Positions 9,063 to 17,325 of a stretch of DNA of 64,000 nucleotides are shown piece after piece (position 1 is the first letter of the stretch; every line of letters starts with the position of its first letter). Below the pieces are notes generated by a model. That model had not been told where the DNA came from. It saw only the letters and a program-made list of their open reading frames with translations, and ran no database searches. This DNA is from Henriciella sp. (GTDB taxonomy: Bacteria; Pseudomonadota; Alphaproteobacteria; Caulobacterales; Hyphomonadaceae). Made by a program: the position numbers and the translations under genes. The DNA is taken from assembly GCF_029936995.1 (NCBI RefSeq), contig NZ_JAPYRE010000004.1, forward strand, positions 62,001 through 126,000. The letters run 5' to 3'.

Positions 9063-10466
9063 GTGATGGACTGGCTTATTGACGGAATCCAGACCCTTGG
9101 GGCCGCACTTGCAGGCGTCGTTTTTTCCTCGACCAGCCTGTTCGGTGTCGAGATACAGTTCATCGTCCTTTGGCTGTTCGCCGCCATGGTGTTTTTCACT
9201 GTTCGGCTCGGCTTTCTGAATATCCGCGGTTTTACCATCGGCTGGAACATACTTGGGGGGCGGCATTCAGACCCTGATGCACCGGGTGAGCTATCTCCCT
9301 TTCAGGCGCTTTCGACAGCACTCTCCTCGACTGTCGGACTTGGCAATATTGCCGGCGTTGCAATTGCAATAGCGGTTGGCGGCCCGGGGGCGGCCTTCTG
9401 GATGATCTGTATCGGCTTCTTCGCAATGAGCCTGAAATTCGCAGAAGTCACCCTCGCCGTGCGCTACAGGGTCATCCGGCAGGATGGTACGGTTTCGGGT
9501 GGTCCGATGTGGTATCTCAGCCGGGGACTTGCGGCCCATAATATGCCCCGGCTCGGCAAGCTGCTGGGCGGGCTCTATGGCATCTTTGCCCTGTTCGCAT
9601 TCATACAGGTCATCCAGGTCAACCAGTCCTATTCCCAGTTAAGGGAAGTCACGGGGATTGGACAGGGATATGGCTGGGCGCTCGCTTATGGCATCGTGAT
9701 CGCCGCACTGGCTGCGATTGTGCTTCTGGGCGGGGTGCGCTCAATCGGGCGAGTCACTTCGCGGCTGACGCCTTTCATGTGCGGTCTCTACATTCTGGGC
9801 GTCCTGATCGTGCTGACCGTGAACTTTGCTGATGTCCCGGAGGCATTGGTTACAATGGTCAGCGATGCCTTCAGTGCAGATGCGGCAGCAGGCGGTATAG
9901 CCGGGGCTTTTGTCGCCGGAATGCGCCGGGCGGCCTATTCGAACGAGGCAGGCATTGGCAGCGCCTCCATTGCGCACGCTGCCGTCAAGACGCGCCATCC
10001 AGCCTCGGAAGGCTATGTCGCGCTGATTGAGCCTTTTATCGATACGATCGTGATCTGCGCAGCGACGGCTCTGGTCATCATTACGACGGGCGTATGGGAT
10101 GACGGCTATGGCGACATTGCCATGACGTCAGCAGCGTTTGGTACGGTCTCCACCTGGTTTCCGTGGGTGCTGGCCGGTGCGGTTTGCCTGTTTGCCTTTT
10201 CGACCATTCTCGCAGCCGGATATTACAGCCTTCAGGTCATCGACTACTTTTTCCGCCACTCCCTGCTGGTGCGACGGATCTACCTCTGCTTCTTCTGCGG
10301 CCTGCTGCCTATCGGTGCGATTGTCGATGTCACGACGGTTACGAACCTGATCGACAGCCTGTTTTTCATGCTCTCGGTGCCAAACCTCATAGGCGTTTAC
10401 CTGATGCACAATGTCGTCAGCCGGGAAGCCCGGGATTTCCGACAAACCCTGAAATCATATCGCTGA
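9063..10466 (+). CDS. Alanine/glycine:cation symporter family (AGCS) transporter
   Basis: This is a polytopic inner-membrane protein of about 467 residues. The AGCS signature is clear: LSPFQALSTALSSTVGLGN near residue 77, GPGAAFWMICIGFFAMSLKF near residue 108 and RRAAYSNEAGIGSASIAHAA near residue 288. Family members import alanine or glycine with Na+ or H+. The frame opens with GTG directly after the preceding stop, but the ATG at 9066 is an equally good start. An L-alanine importer fits a locus that also encodes an alanine dehydrogenase and a transaminase that would form alanine. Confidence 0.9.
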   Translation: MMDWLIDGIQTLGAALAGVVFSSTSLFGVEIQFIVLWLFAAMVFFTVRLGFLNIRGFTIGWNILGGRHSDPDAPGELSPFQALSTALSSTVGLGNIAGVAIAIAVGGPGAAFWMICIGFFAMSLKFAEVTLAVRYRVIRQDGTVSGGPMWYLSRGLAAHNMPRLGKLLGGLYGIFALFAFIQVIQVNQSYSQLREVTGIGQGYGWALAYGIVIAALAAIVLLGGVRSIGRVTSRLTPFMCGLYILGVLIVLTVNFADVPEALVTMVSDAFSADAAAGGIAGAFVAGMRRAAYSNEAGIGSASIAHAAVKTRHPASEGYVALIEPFIDTIVICAATALVIITTGVWDDGYGDIAMTSAAFGTVSTWFPWVLAGAVCLFAFSTILAAGYYSLQVIDYFFRHSLLVRRIYLCFFCGLLPIGAIVDVTTVTNLIDSLFFMLSVPNLIGVYLMHNVVSREARDFRQTLKSYR

Positions 10467-10507
10467 AGTCGCTTCCGCAGTGGAATAACAGAACGGAGAC
10501 GCCTGCC

Positions 10508-11824
10508 ATGTTCCCAGTCAGACAATCCTTGCTCTGCAAGACAGGTATTTCGCTTGTTCTTACCGGGTTGGTTGCTGGAAATGCTTTCACATCTGCGGCT
10601 CAAGCATCTGATATTGCAGAACTAGAGGTAGAGCTTGAAAGACTGCGAGCGCAGCAGGCGGCCATGACCCGTCAGATGGACGCCCTTCAGAGGAAGCTAG
10701 ACGAACGCAAACAGGAAGCGCCAGCAGATGGAGCTGTAGACTCACTACCGGGCAGGCAAGAGGCAGCAGATGCGCAAAGCGCTATGCCCGCTAACACGCT
10801 ATCTCAACAAGACAGGCTTTCCTTCTCTGGTGACATGCGTTTGCGCTATGAGCACAATACAGGGCCGGGCGTAATGGAAGTGCGAAACCGTGGTGTCATC
10901 CGGGGCCGCCTGCAAGGGGAGTATGCCCTTAATAACCAGATCACGCTCGGAGCTAGAATGGTCACGGGTAACCCGGATGATCCCAATACAGCCGATGTTA
11001 CCCTCAGTAATTTCAATGACGACCTACAGGTCAGCCTCGACCGGCTTTTCGTGAATGGGCGCTGGGCTGGAGCAGATTTCTATGCAGGGAAATTCCCGCA
11101 GATATTCGAGCGTACGGACCTGGTCTGGGATGGTGACGTGAACATACAGGGCATCGGAGCAGAGCGGCAATTCGCCCTCGGCCCGAGTACGGACCTGACC
11201 GCCAGTTCTGTTTATTTCCTGATCGATGAGGATGCCGTCGGCCCGGACTCACAGATGGCTGGGGCGCAACTTGCTCTTGAGCATGGCGGCTTCAAGGGCG
11301 GTCATGCGGATCTCTCTGTCGGTTATTATGATTATCATATCGGTTCTCTTACAGGAGCCGATCAGGGCGATCTGAGAAGCAACCGTACAGGGCCGGATGG
11401 AAAGTATCTTTCTGATTTCCGTTTAGTCGATGTGATCGCAGCGCTCTCGCTCGAACCCTTCGGAGGCGACTTGCCGCTGACGTTCAAGGCGGAATACGTG
11501 AAGAATTTCGGTGCTGTGGATGATGAGAATTCGGCCTTCGCGGGCGACATCTTTCTGCGCAGCACAGAAGGTCCGGGCGACTGGCGTTTACGGTATGGCT
11601 ATGCCGAGACAGAAACGGATGCCGTCTTTGCGGCCTTCTCGAATGACAACATCCCGCTAGCAACGGACTACCGTCTGCATACAGCAGCATTTGATTATGC
11701 GCTCAGCAGGGCCGTTAGCCTGAACCTGACCTGGTACAGGTTCCGCCCGAACAGTGGGCTATCGAACACCACGCTCGATGAATGGCGCGACAGGGTCCGT
11801 CTCAACCTTGTTTTCGGTTTCTAG
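10508..11824 (+). CDS. Putative outer-membrane porin with coiled-coil N-terminus (first copy)
   Basis: The ATG at 10508 gives a 438-residue protein with a signal peptide (MFPVRQSLLCKTGISLVLTG, then ...AAQAS), a charged coiled coil (about residues 37-65) and a beta-barrel starting at LSFSGDMRLRYEHN. The end ...RDRVRLNLVFGF has the terminal Phe of outer-membrane proteins. Motifs such as TGNPDDPNTADVTLSNFNDD and RTDLVWDGDVNIQGIG are shared with the second porin at 16000-17325, so they are paralogues of the putative porin (Porin_5-like) family. The open frame continues upstream into the AGCS gene, but the coding start is clearly 10508. It probably forms the outer-membrane pore for the same nutrient as the neighbouring symporter. 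Confidence 0.8.
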   Translation: MFPVRQSLLCKTGISLVLTGLVAGNAFTSAAQASDIAELEVELERLRAQQAAMTRQMDALQRKLDERKQEAPADGAVDSLPGRQEAADAQSAMPANTLSQQDRLSFSGDMRLRYEHNTGPGVMEVRNRGVIRGRLQGEYALNNQITLGARMVTGNPDDPNTADVTLSNFNDDLQVSLDRLFVNGRWAGADFYAGKFPQIFERTDLVWDGDVNIQGIGAERQFALGPSTDLTASSVYFLIDEDAVGPDSQMAGAQLALEHGGFKGGHADLSVGYYDYHIGSLTGADQGDLRSNRTGPDGKYLSDFRLVDVIAALSLEPFGGDLPLTFKAEYVKNFGAVDDENSAFAGDIFLRSTEGPGDWRLRYGYAETETDAVFAAFSNDNIPLATDYRLHTAAFDYALSRAVSLNLTWYRFRPNSGLSNTTLDEWRDRVRLNLVFGF

Positions 11825-11841
11825 TGGAGGTGTGTGCACGA

Positions 11842-13224
11842 ATGAGTGAGACAGGGGGTTTCAGAATGGTGATGTCGCGGAGTGTTTGCCTTGCGTTTGT
11901 CCTGCTCCTCAGCGGTTGTGATGAAGTCGCATCAGGGAGTGATCCGCTTGAGACGGGGCATACTGACCCGTTCCCATCCACATATATGCCCCCAGAAGGG
12001 CCTGACCTCTTTATCAAGGGGGCGAAAATCTTCGATGGCGCGGGCAATTTATACGAGAAGGCTTCAATTCTAGTGCGTGACGGGCGCATCGAGGCGCTCG
12101 GAACAGACCTCGAAACACCAGAAGATGTCGAGCTTGTTGACGCTGCCGGTAAATATGTGACCCCGGGCATCATCGACCCGCATACGCATCTGGGGAATGC
12201 CGGACCTCCTTTCTATGAAGAGAAAATCGACGTCTGGGACGTCAACGAGACCAGCGGGCCCTATAACCAGCAGCTTCACGCCGAAACCGCAATTCGAACT
12301 CAGGACCCGACCTTCAGCCGGTTCCGTGAGGCGGGTGTGACGACCGCGCAAGTACTGCCCGGCTCTGCCAACTTGTTTGGTGGGCAGGGCGTTGTCATAC
12401 GCACGCTGGATGCCGTTTCAGTTCAGGAGATAAAGTTTCCATCTGCCGCGCCCAGCCTGAAAATGGCCTGCGGCGAAAACCCAAAATATACCTATGGTGA
12501 GAAGGACAGGTTTCCGACCAGCCGGATGGGGATCGTGTCGGGCCAGCGTCATGTCTTTCGCAAGGCTGCACAGGCCATGAAGTCCGGAGAGGTCGCTCCT
12601 CACCTCAAGCCGATTGTCGATCTCCTGCGCGGTGAATTACGGCTTCACGTTCATTGCTACACCTCTGACGACATGGCGATCCTGCTGGCGATGTCACAGG
12701 AATTCGATTTCCAGATCACCGCCTTTCACCATGCCGCCGAAGCCTACAAGATCGCCGACCGGCTTGCAGCAGCTGATGTCTGCGCGGTCGTCTGGGCAGA
12801 CTGGTGGGGCTTTAAGATGGAGATATTCGATGCTGTGCGGGCGAATGCGGCCATACTGGAAGACGCTGGTGCCTGTGTTGCCCTGCATTCGGATTCCGGG
12901 ATCACGGGACAGAGGCTGCCCATTGAGGCCTCCAAGGCCATGGCTGCAGGACGCCGCGCCGGGATCGACATATCACCTCAGGAGGCGATCAAGTGGATAA
13001 CATCCAGTCCCGCCAGGATGCTCGGCATAGATGACCAGACCGGGGCACTCGAGCCGGGCAAGCGTGCAGACCTCGTTATCTGGTCGGGCGATCCGTTCAG
13101 CATCTACACACTGAGCGAGCGCGTCTATATCGATGGTGCGCTGGTCTACGACCGGGCAGCTGGAGAGACCTATCACACCTCCGACCTGGAGCTTGGGCAG
13201 CCCGCGCTGGAGACGGTTCAATGA
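11842..13224 (+). CDS. Amidohydrolase-family lipoprotein (metal site intact)
   Basis: The ATG at 11842 has a GGAGG about 12 bases upstream and yields 460 residues; ATGs at 11866 and 11872 are possible alternatives. The signal peptide ends in LLLSGC, a good lipobox, so this is a predicted lipoprotein. The amidohydrolase barrel has YVTPGIIDPHTHLG (HxH metal site), LRLHVHCY, ITAFHHAAEA and VALHSDSG (the final metal-binding Asp), and the C-terminal beta-domain has LEPGKRADLVIWSGDPF. Members hydrolyse cyclic amides, dipeptides and related compounds. The next gene overlaps it by 4 bases and encodes a homologue without the metal ligands, suggesting a catalytic/non-catalytic pair. Confidence 0.85.
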   Translation: MSETGGFRMVMSRSVCLAFVLLLSGCDEVASGSDPLETGHTDPFPSTYMPPEGPDLFIKGAKIFDGAGNLYEKASILVRDGRIEALGTDLETPEDVELVDAAGKYVTPGIIDPHTHLGNAGPPFYEEKIDVWDVNETSGPYNQQLHAETAIRTQDPTFSRFREAGVTTAQVLPGSANLFGGQGVVIRTLDAVSVQEIKFPSAAPSLKMACGENPKYTYGEKDRFPTSRMGIVSGQRHVFRKAAQAMKSGEVAPHLKPIVDLLRGELRLHVHCYTSDDMAILLAMSQEFDFQITAFHHAAEAYKIADRLAAADVCAVVWADWWGFKMEIFDAVRANAAILEDAGACVALHSDSGITGQRLPIEASKAMAAGRRAGIDISPQEAIKWITSSPARMLGIDDQTGALEPGKRADLVIWSGDPFSIYTLSERVYIDGALVYDRAAGETYHTSDLELGQPALETVQ

Positions 13225-14486
13225 AGTTGTTACTCGTTATCGTATCAGCCTGCCTGGCCTGCTCATCAGCTGCGGCAGCTCAGGACCTGATGATACGCAA
13301 TGCCCGGATTTTCACAGGAGAAGACCGGGCGGTCATAGAAAATGGTGCCGTTCTGGTCAGGGATGGCATCATCAAGCAGGTCGGTGCCGAGGTCATACCT
13401 CCTGAAGGAGTGACCAGCCTCGATGCTGGCGGTGCCCTTTTGACCTACGGCTTCATGAATGGCGCGACACAGCTTGGGCTTGTGGAAATGGGCTCGTCAG
13501 GGGCGGCGACTGACACGGGCATGGATAAAGGGCATCTAGGTGCCGCTTTCGATATCAGCTACGCCATCAATCCGAACTCCACCCTTATTCCACTTGCCCG
13601 CGCAGACGGGCTGACAATGGCCGCGATCGTACCGGGCCAAAGCGACCAGCCCCCATTTACGGGAATGCCGGCATTGCTGCAGCTTGATGGCTCAGGCGAT
13701 AGCACCGCCCGACGCAAGGTGGCTGTGTCTGTGACGATTGGAGGTGCCAGCGCTGAAGAATCCGGTGGGTCCAGAGCGGCGCAATGGATGCAGTTGCGCC
13801 GTGCACTTAACGAGGCTGCCGAAGAGAAGGAGGAAAGGCCTGGCAGGGAAGCGCAAGAGTCTTGTGCTGCATATGGCCACCAGGCGCTTCGGCAGGTTCT
13901 TGCCCGGGAAATCCCCTTGGTGATTGCGACACGCCGGGAGTCCGATATTCGCAACGCCGTCAGGCTGGCTGGCGACTATGAGCTGCGTCTCATACTTGTC
14001 GGGGCCGATGAAGCCTGGCGTGCCGCCACAGAGATTGCCGGAAGGGATGTGGGGGTTGTTCTCAATCCTCTGATCAATCTGCCTGAAAGTTTCGATTCCA
14101 TTGGCGCCCGAAACCAGGCCGTCCATTTGCTGGCCAAAGCTGGCGTTTCCGTGGCTTTCATGCGGTCGGGTATACATGCCAGTTACAATGCCGGCCTTGG
14201 CATACGCGAAGCGGCAGGTACTGCGGTTGCCTACGGTATGCCATGGGACGAGGCGCTCAGGGCGCTCACGGTATATCCGGCGCGAATGTGGGGTGTAGGG
14301 GATACTCACGGCCTGATCGCGCCCGGATACAGCGCTGATCTGGTGCTGTGGGAGGGCGACCCGCTTGAGCCATCGAGCCGTGCCAAGCATGTCTGGATAG
14401 CTGGCGATGAAATGGAGCTGACAACCCGGCAGGACCTTTTAACTGAAAGGTATGCTGAGCAGAACGGCTTGCAGTCGAATCAATAA
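13221..14486 (+). CDS. Amidohydrolase-like exported protein lacking the HxH metal site
   Basis: This is a 421-residue protein with a signal peptide (MKLLLVIVSACLACSSAAAA, then QDL). The N-terminal beta-domain (ARIFTGEDRAVIENGAVLVR) and the end (GLIAPGYSADLVLWEGDPLE) are standard amidohydrolase. Where PGxxDxHxHLG is expected it has YGFMNGATQLG, so both metal-binding His are replaced; the downstream His and Asp positions also look absent (MRSGIHASYNAG replaces the usual DSG region). It is probably non-catalytic and pairs with the intact enzyme encoded just upstream (4-base overlap), perhaps as a structural or substrate-binding subunit. The pairing is inference; the missing residues are seen directly. 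Confidence 0.8.
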   Translation: MKLLLVIVSACLACSSAAAAQDLMIRNARIFTGEDRAVIENGAVLVRDGIIKQVGAEVIPPEGVTSLDAGGALLTYGFMNGATQLGLVEMGSSGAATDTGMDKGHLGAAFDISYAINPNSTLIPLARADGLTMAAIVPGQSDQPPFTGMPALLQLDGSGDSTARRKVAVSVTIGGASAEESGGSRAAQWMQLRRALNEAAEEKEERPGREAQESCAAYGHQALRQVLAREIPLVIATRRESDIRNAVRLAGDYELRLILVGADEAWRAATEIAGRDVGVVLNPLINLPESFDSIGARNQAVHLLAKAGVSVAFMRSGIHASYNAGLGIREAAGTAVAYGMPWDEALRALTVYPARMWGVGDTHGLIAPGYSADLVLWEGDPLEPSSRAKHVWIAGDEMELTTRQDLLTERYAEQNGLQSNQ

Positions 14487-14789
14487 CGCATGGATCTGGT
14501 TGAGCCAGCAGGGGACTGGGCGTGTCCTTGATGTCCCCGTCACACGTTCAGCTGCCGTCAGGCATAGCCGGTTTTTGTCGCTAAGAGGTGTTGAAACCCG
14601 CTGCACGAGCGAGATGATCGTTTCCAGGTGGCATCTATTGACCGAGTCGGAGGTGGCAACTTTGCCGAGGTCACCCAGAGCGATGATTCCAGTGTGACAG
14701 GTTTCGACAAAGCTGCCAATGCTGCCACCATCATCCAGTATGGCATGGGCATGATAGCTCAACCAGGGATGGTTCATTGTGACAGATGA
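14479..14789 (+). pseudogene. Possible curlin-repeat relic
   Basis: No intact gene lies between the convergent genes ending at 14486 and 14860. Two plus-strand stretches in different frames resemble curlin (CsgA/B) repeats: INNAWIWLSQQGTGRVLDV from 14479, and around 14655-14760 GGGNFAEVTQ followed about 20 residues later by NAATIIQYGMGMIAQ, then TGA at 14787. The N-x-A-x-V-x-Q and A-x-I-x-Q-x-G patterns and the spacing near 20 residues fit curlin units. Stops and a frame change separate the blocks and no start is credible, so it would be a decayed fragment. Chance resemblance cannot be excluded. Confidence 0.35.
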
Positions 14790-14859
14790 AGGCCAAGAGC
14801 GGCTGGGGGACATCTCCATTTCAAGCTGAGTGGTGTGATTTTTTGGCCACCTCCCCTAT

Positions 14860-15948
14860 TTAGGAAGTGGCCATCGCGGAAATGATTTCAGGGTGGATGA
14901 TTTTTCCACCCGCTACATTGACCCCTTCTGCCAGGTGCGGATCGGCTTTAATGGCTGCGTCTATGCCGAGATTGGCAAGGGCCATCGCAAAAGGGAGTGT
15001 GGCGTTCGACAGGGCAATAGTGGACGTGCGTGCGACAGCGGCAGGCATGTTGGTCACACAGTAGTGACAGACGCCACCAACGTCATAAACAGGATCGTCA
15101 TGTGTTGTCGGCCGGCTGGTTTCGAAGCATCCGCCTTGGTCGATGGCAATGTCTACGACAACGGATCCGGGTTGCATGAGTGCGATCTGGTCTGCAGATA
15201 GAACTTTGGGGGCAGCCGAGCCGGGAAGCAGTACCGCGCCGACAACAAGATCGGCTGTACGCAGGCATTCTTCTATGGCTGCGGATGTTGAGTACAGGCA
15301 ACGTGCTCGGCCCTGGAAGATGAGGTTCAGTTCCCGAAGCCGGTCGAGAGAGCGGTCGAGAATGGTTACATTCGCGCCGAGACCGATCGCCATTTCGGCT
15401 GCATTCGTTCCGGCCACGCCGCCGCCAATGATGAGGACATTCCCCGGCGCTACGCCGGTGACGCCCCCCAGAAGCGTGCCAGAGCCACCATTCGATATTT
15501 CCAGGTATTTCGCCCCGGCCTGAATTGATATCCGGCCGGCGACCTCGCTCATGGGGGTAAGGAGCGGGAGGCGGCCATTTCGGTCAGTGACCGTCTCATA
15601 GGCAATGCACGTAGCACCTGAATTCATGAGCCCCTGTGTCTGCTCAGGGTCAGGAGCCAGATGAAGATAGGTGAAAAGAGTGTGATGGGGCCTTAGCCGG
15701 GCAATCTCAACCGGTTGAGGCTCTTTCACCTTGATGATCATGTCTGACGCATCAAACAGTTCATCCGCGTCAGCAGAAATTATGCAGCCAGCAGACTTGT
15801 AGTTTTCATCGGTAAAACCGACAGCTTCGCCCGCTCCGGTTTCAATAAAGACCGTGTGGCCGGATCGTACCAGTTCCTGGGCTCCCTGCGGGGTCAGGCC
15901 AATGCGATACTCGCGATTCTTCAGTTCTTTTGGGGTGCCGATACGCAA
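14860..15948 (-). CDS. ald: Alanine dehydrogenase
   Basis: This 362-residue enzyme catalyses L-alanine + NAD+ + H2O to pyruvate + NADH + NH4+. The N-terminus RIGTPKELKNREYRIGLTPQ, the nucleotide-binding stretch NVLIIGGGVAGTNAAEMAIG and the segment QPGSVVVDIAIDQGGCFETS are diagnostic of Ald; the length matches the family (about 370). The start is TTG (15946-15948), with AAGGA about ten bases upstream. It is the last gene of a minus-strand run with the transaminase, semialdehyde dehydrogenase and porin (51-base gap to the porin stop). In that context it would regenerate pyruvate from the alanine formed by transamination, an inference from gene order. Confidence 0.93.
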   Translation of the reverse strand: MRIGTPKELKNREYRIGLTPQGAQELVRSGHTVFIETGAGEAVGFTDENYKSAGCIISADADELFDASDMIIKVKEPQPVEIARLRPHHTLFTYLHLAPDPEQTQGLMNSGATCIAYETVTDRNGRLPLLTPMSEVAGRISIQAGAKYLEISNGGSGTLLGGVTGVAPGNVLIIGGGVAGTNAAEMAIGLGANVTILDRSLDRLRELNLIFQGRARCLYSTSAAIEECLRTADLVVGAVLLPGSAAPKVLSADQIALMQPGSVVVDIAIDQGGCFETSRPTTHDDPVYDVGGVCHYCVTNMPAAVARTSTIALSNATLPFAMALANLGIDAAIKADPHLAEGVNVAGGKIIHPEIISAMATS

Positions 15949-15999
15949 TTCAACAATCCTTTTGGGAAGAGGTTCAAACTTGAGAGGCGAGCAGGCGCC

Positions 16000-17325
16000 T
16001 TAGAAGTGGGCGACCAGATTGATTCGGAGACGCTGCTGCCAGTCCGTGTTGCCAAACGGCACCAGTGAGACGTCTTTCAGCCGGAATGAGTAGAGTGTGG
16101 TGTTGAAATCAAGCTGATCACTCAGCGCATACGTGAAGCTCAACGCATGCTGTCGATAGTTGCTCGCATAGGGGATGTTGTCCTGGGCGAAAGCGGCAAA
16201 AACGGCATCCGCCTCAGCGACATTGTATCCGTAACCGAAACTGTATTCGCCGACGGCTTCGGTGCGTCCGAATGATGTGGAAAACGAGTAACCCGTATCA
16301 TGGGCATCCGCGCCGTAGTTCTGGACATACTCTGCCTGAAGCGAGATGGGCCACCGCTCTCCCAGCCCCGTGTAGGAGAGGTCCGCGATGATATCGAGCA
16401 GGTCGAAATCCGAGATGTAGGTGCCTGAAGCGTCCAGAAGGTTTGTCCTCGTGTCACCGGCATCGGCTGTGTCCGTCGCTTCGATTTCATAATCGTAATA
16501 GCCAGCCGCCAGCCCTACGCTCCAGGTGTCAGCCGGCTGGTGATCAAGTGTAAGCTGGTAACCGGTGGCCTTGCTGTCAGGCCCGCCAACAGACCGTTCA
16601 ATCGGAAAGAGAAGTGCAGAAGCCCCGATCTGGGTTGAGCCTGTGTCGATCGCAGCATATTGCGCAGCTACCCCTTGGGGGTTCACGTCTCCATCCCAGA
16701 CCAGGTCCGTGCGACGGAAGGGATTGGGAAACTTCCCGCCCATGACAGTGAGGCTTCCGAAGCTCTTCATGCCGTAGAGCTGGTCGAGACTCACTTTGAG
16801 ATCGTCATTGAAATTGGAGAGTGAAACGTCCGACGAGTTGGGATTGTCCGGATCACCAGTTACCAGACGTGCGCCAAATTTGAGGCCTGGGGAGGCTTTA
16901 TAAACCGCCGCGACACGTCCACGGAAAGCACCGCGGGAATCGTTACGTTGCCCGTCGACTGTATTGTTATGCTCGTAGCGTAACCGCATGTCTCCGCTGA
17001 CTTTCAATGGAGAGGCTTTTACAGGTGCAGCAGGCGATGCTGCTGCCCGGTGTGGCGCAAGCCGCTCAGGTGCCGGGTCTGAGGCGCTCTGTACACTTGT
17101 TGGGCTTTCTGGACTGGGCTGGGCTATCAATTGCTCCAGCTTTTCCAGCCTGGCTTCCTGTTCGCGGAGCTTCTCCTGGAGTTCTGCGATAAGGGCTTCC
17201 TGATCTTCTGGTGAGGCGGATTGGGCCAACGCTGTTGCCGGAAGGATCAATGCTGCCGTTATAAATGCAGCATGTCTCAGACTGGCCGGCCATGCTCTTG
17301 AGGGGAACGTAATCAGGCCGGTCAT
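16000..17325 (-). CDS. Putative outer-membrane porin with coiled-coil N-terminus (second copy)
   Basis: This 441-residue protein has a signal peptide (hydrophobic region ending LPATALAQ), a coiled coil (EDQEALIAELQEKLREQEAR, then a Leu-rich stretch), a Pro/Ala linker and a barrel from VSGDMRLRYEHNN to ...QQRLRINLVAHF with a terminal Phe. It is a clear paralogue of 10508-11824 (shared SDVSLSNFNDDLKVSLDQ and RTDLVWDGDVNPQG). Its ATG overlaps the stop of the semialdehyde dehydrogenase gene by one base, so it belongs to that operon and probably admits the same nutrient. Confidence 0.8.
   Translation of the reverse strand: MTGLITFPSRAWPASLRHAAFITAALILPATALAQSASPEDQEALIAELQEKLREQEARLEKLEQLIAQPSPESPTSVQSASDPAPERLAPHRAAASPAAPVKASPLKVSGDMRLRYEHNNTVDGQRNDSRGAFRGRVAAVYKASPGLKFGARLVTGDPDNPNSSDVSLSNFNDDLKVSLDQLYGMKSFGSLTVMGGKFPNPFRRTDLVWDGDVNPQGVAAQYAAIDTGSTQIGASALLFPIERSVGGPDSKATGYQLTLDHQPADTWSVGLAAGYYDYEIEATDTADAGDTRTNLLDASGTYISDFDLLDIIADLSYTGLGERWPISLQAEYVQNYGADAHDTGYSFSTSFGRTEAVGEYSFGYGYNVAEADAVFAAFAQDNIPYASNYRQHALSFTYALSDQLDFNTTLYSFRLKDVSLVPFGNTDWQQRLRINLVAHF

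Noticed and set aside
8505-9266. 253-codon minus-strand frame
   Set aside because: It lies opposite the PaiB and AGCS genes, and its composition follows their codon pattern; there is no recognisable domain.
14439-14819. 126-codon minus-strand frame in the convergent gap
   Set aside because: There is no family resemblance or ribosome site; the plus strand of the same stretch has the curlin-like patterns.
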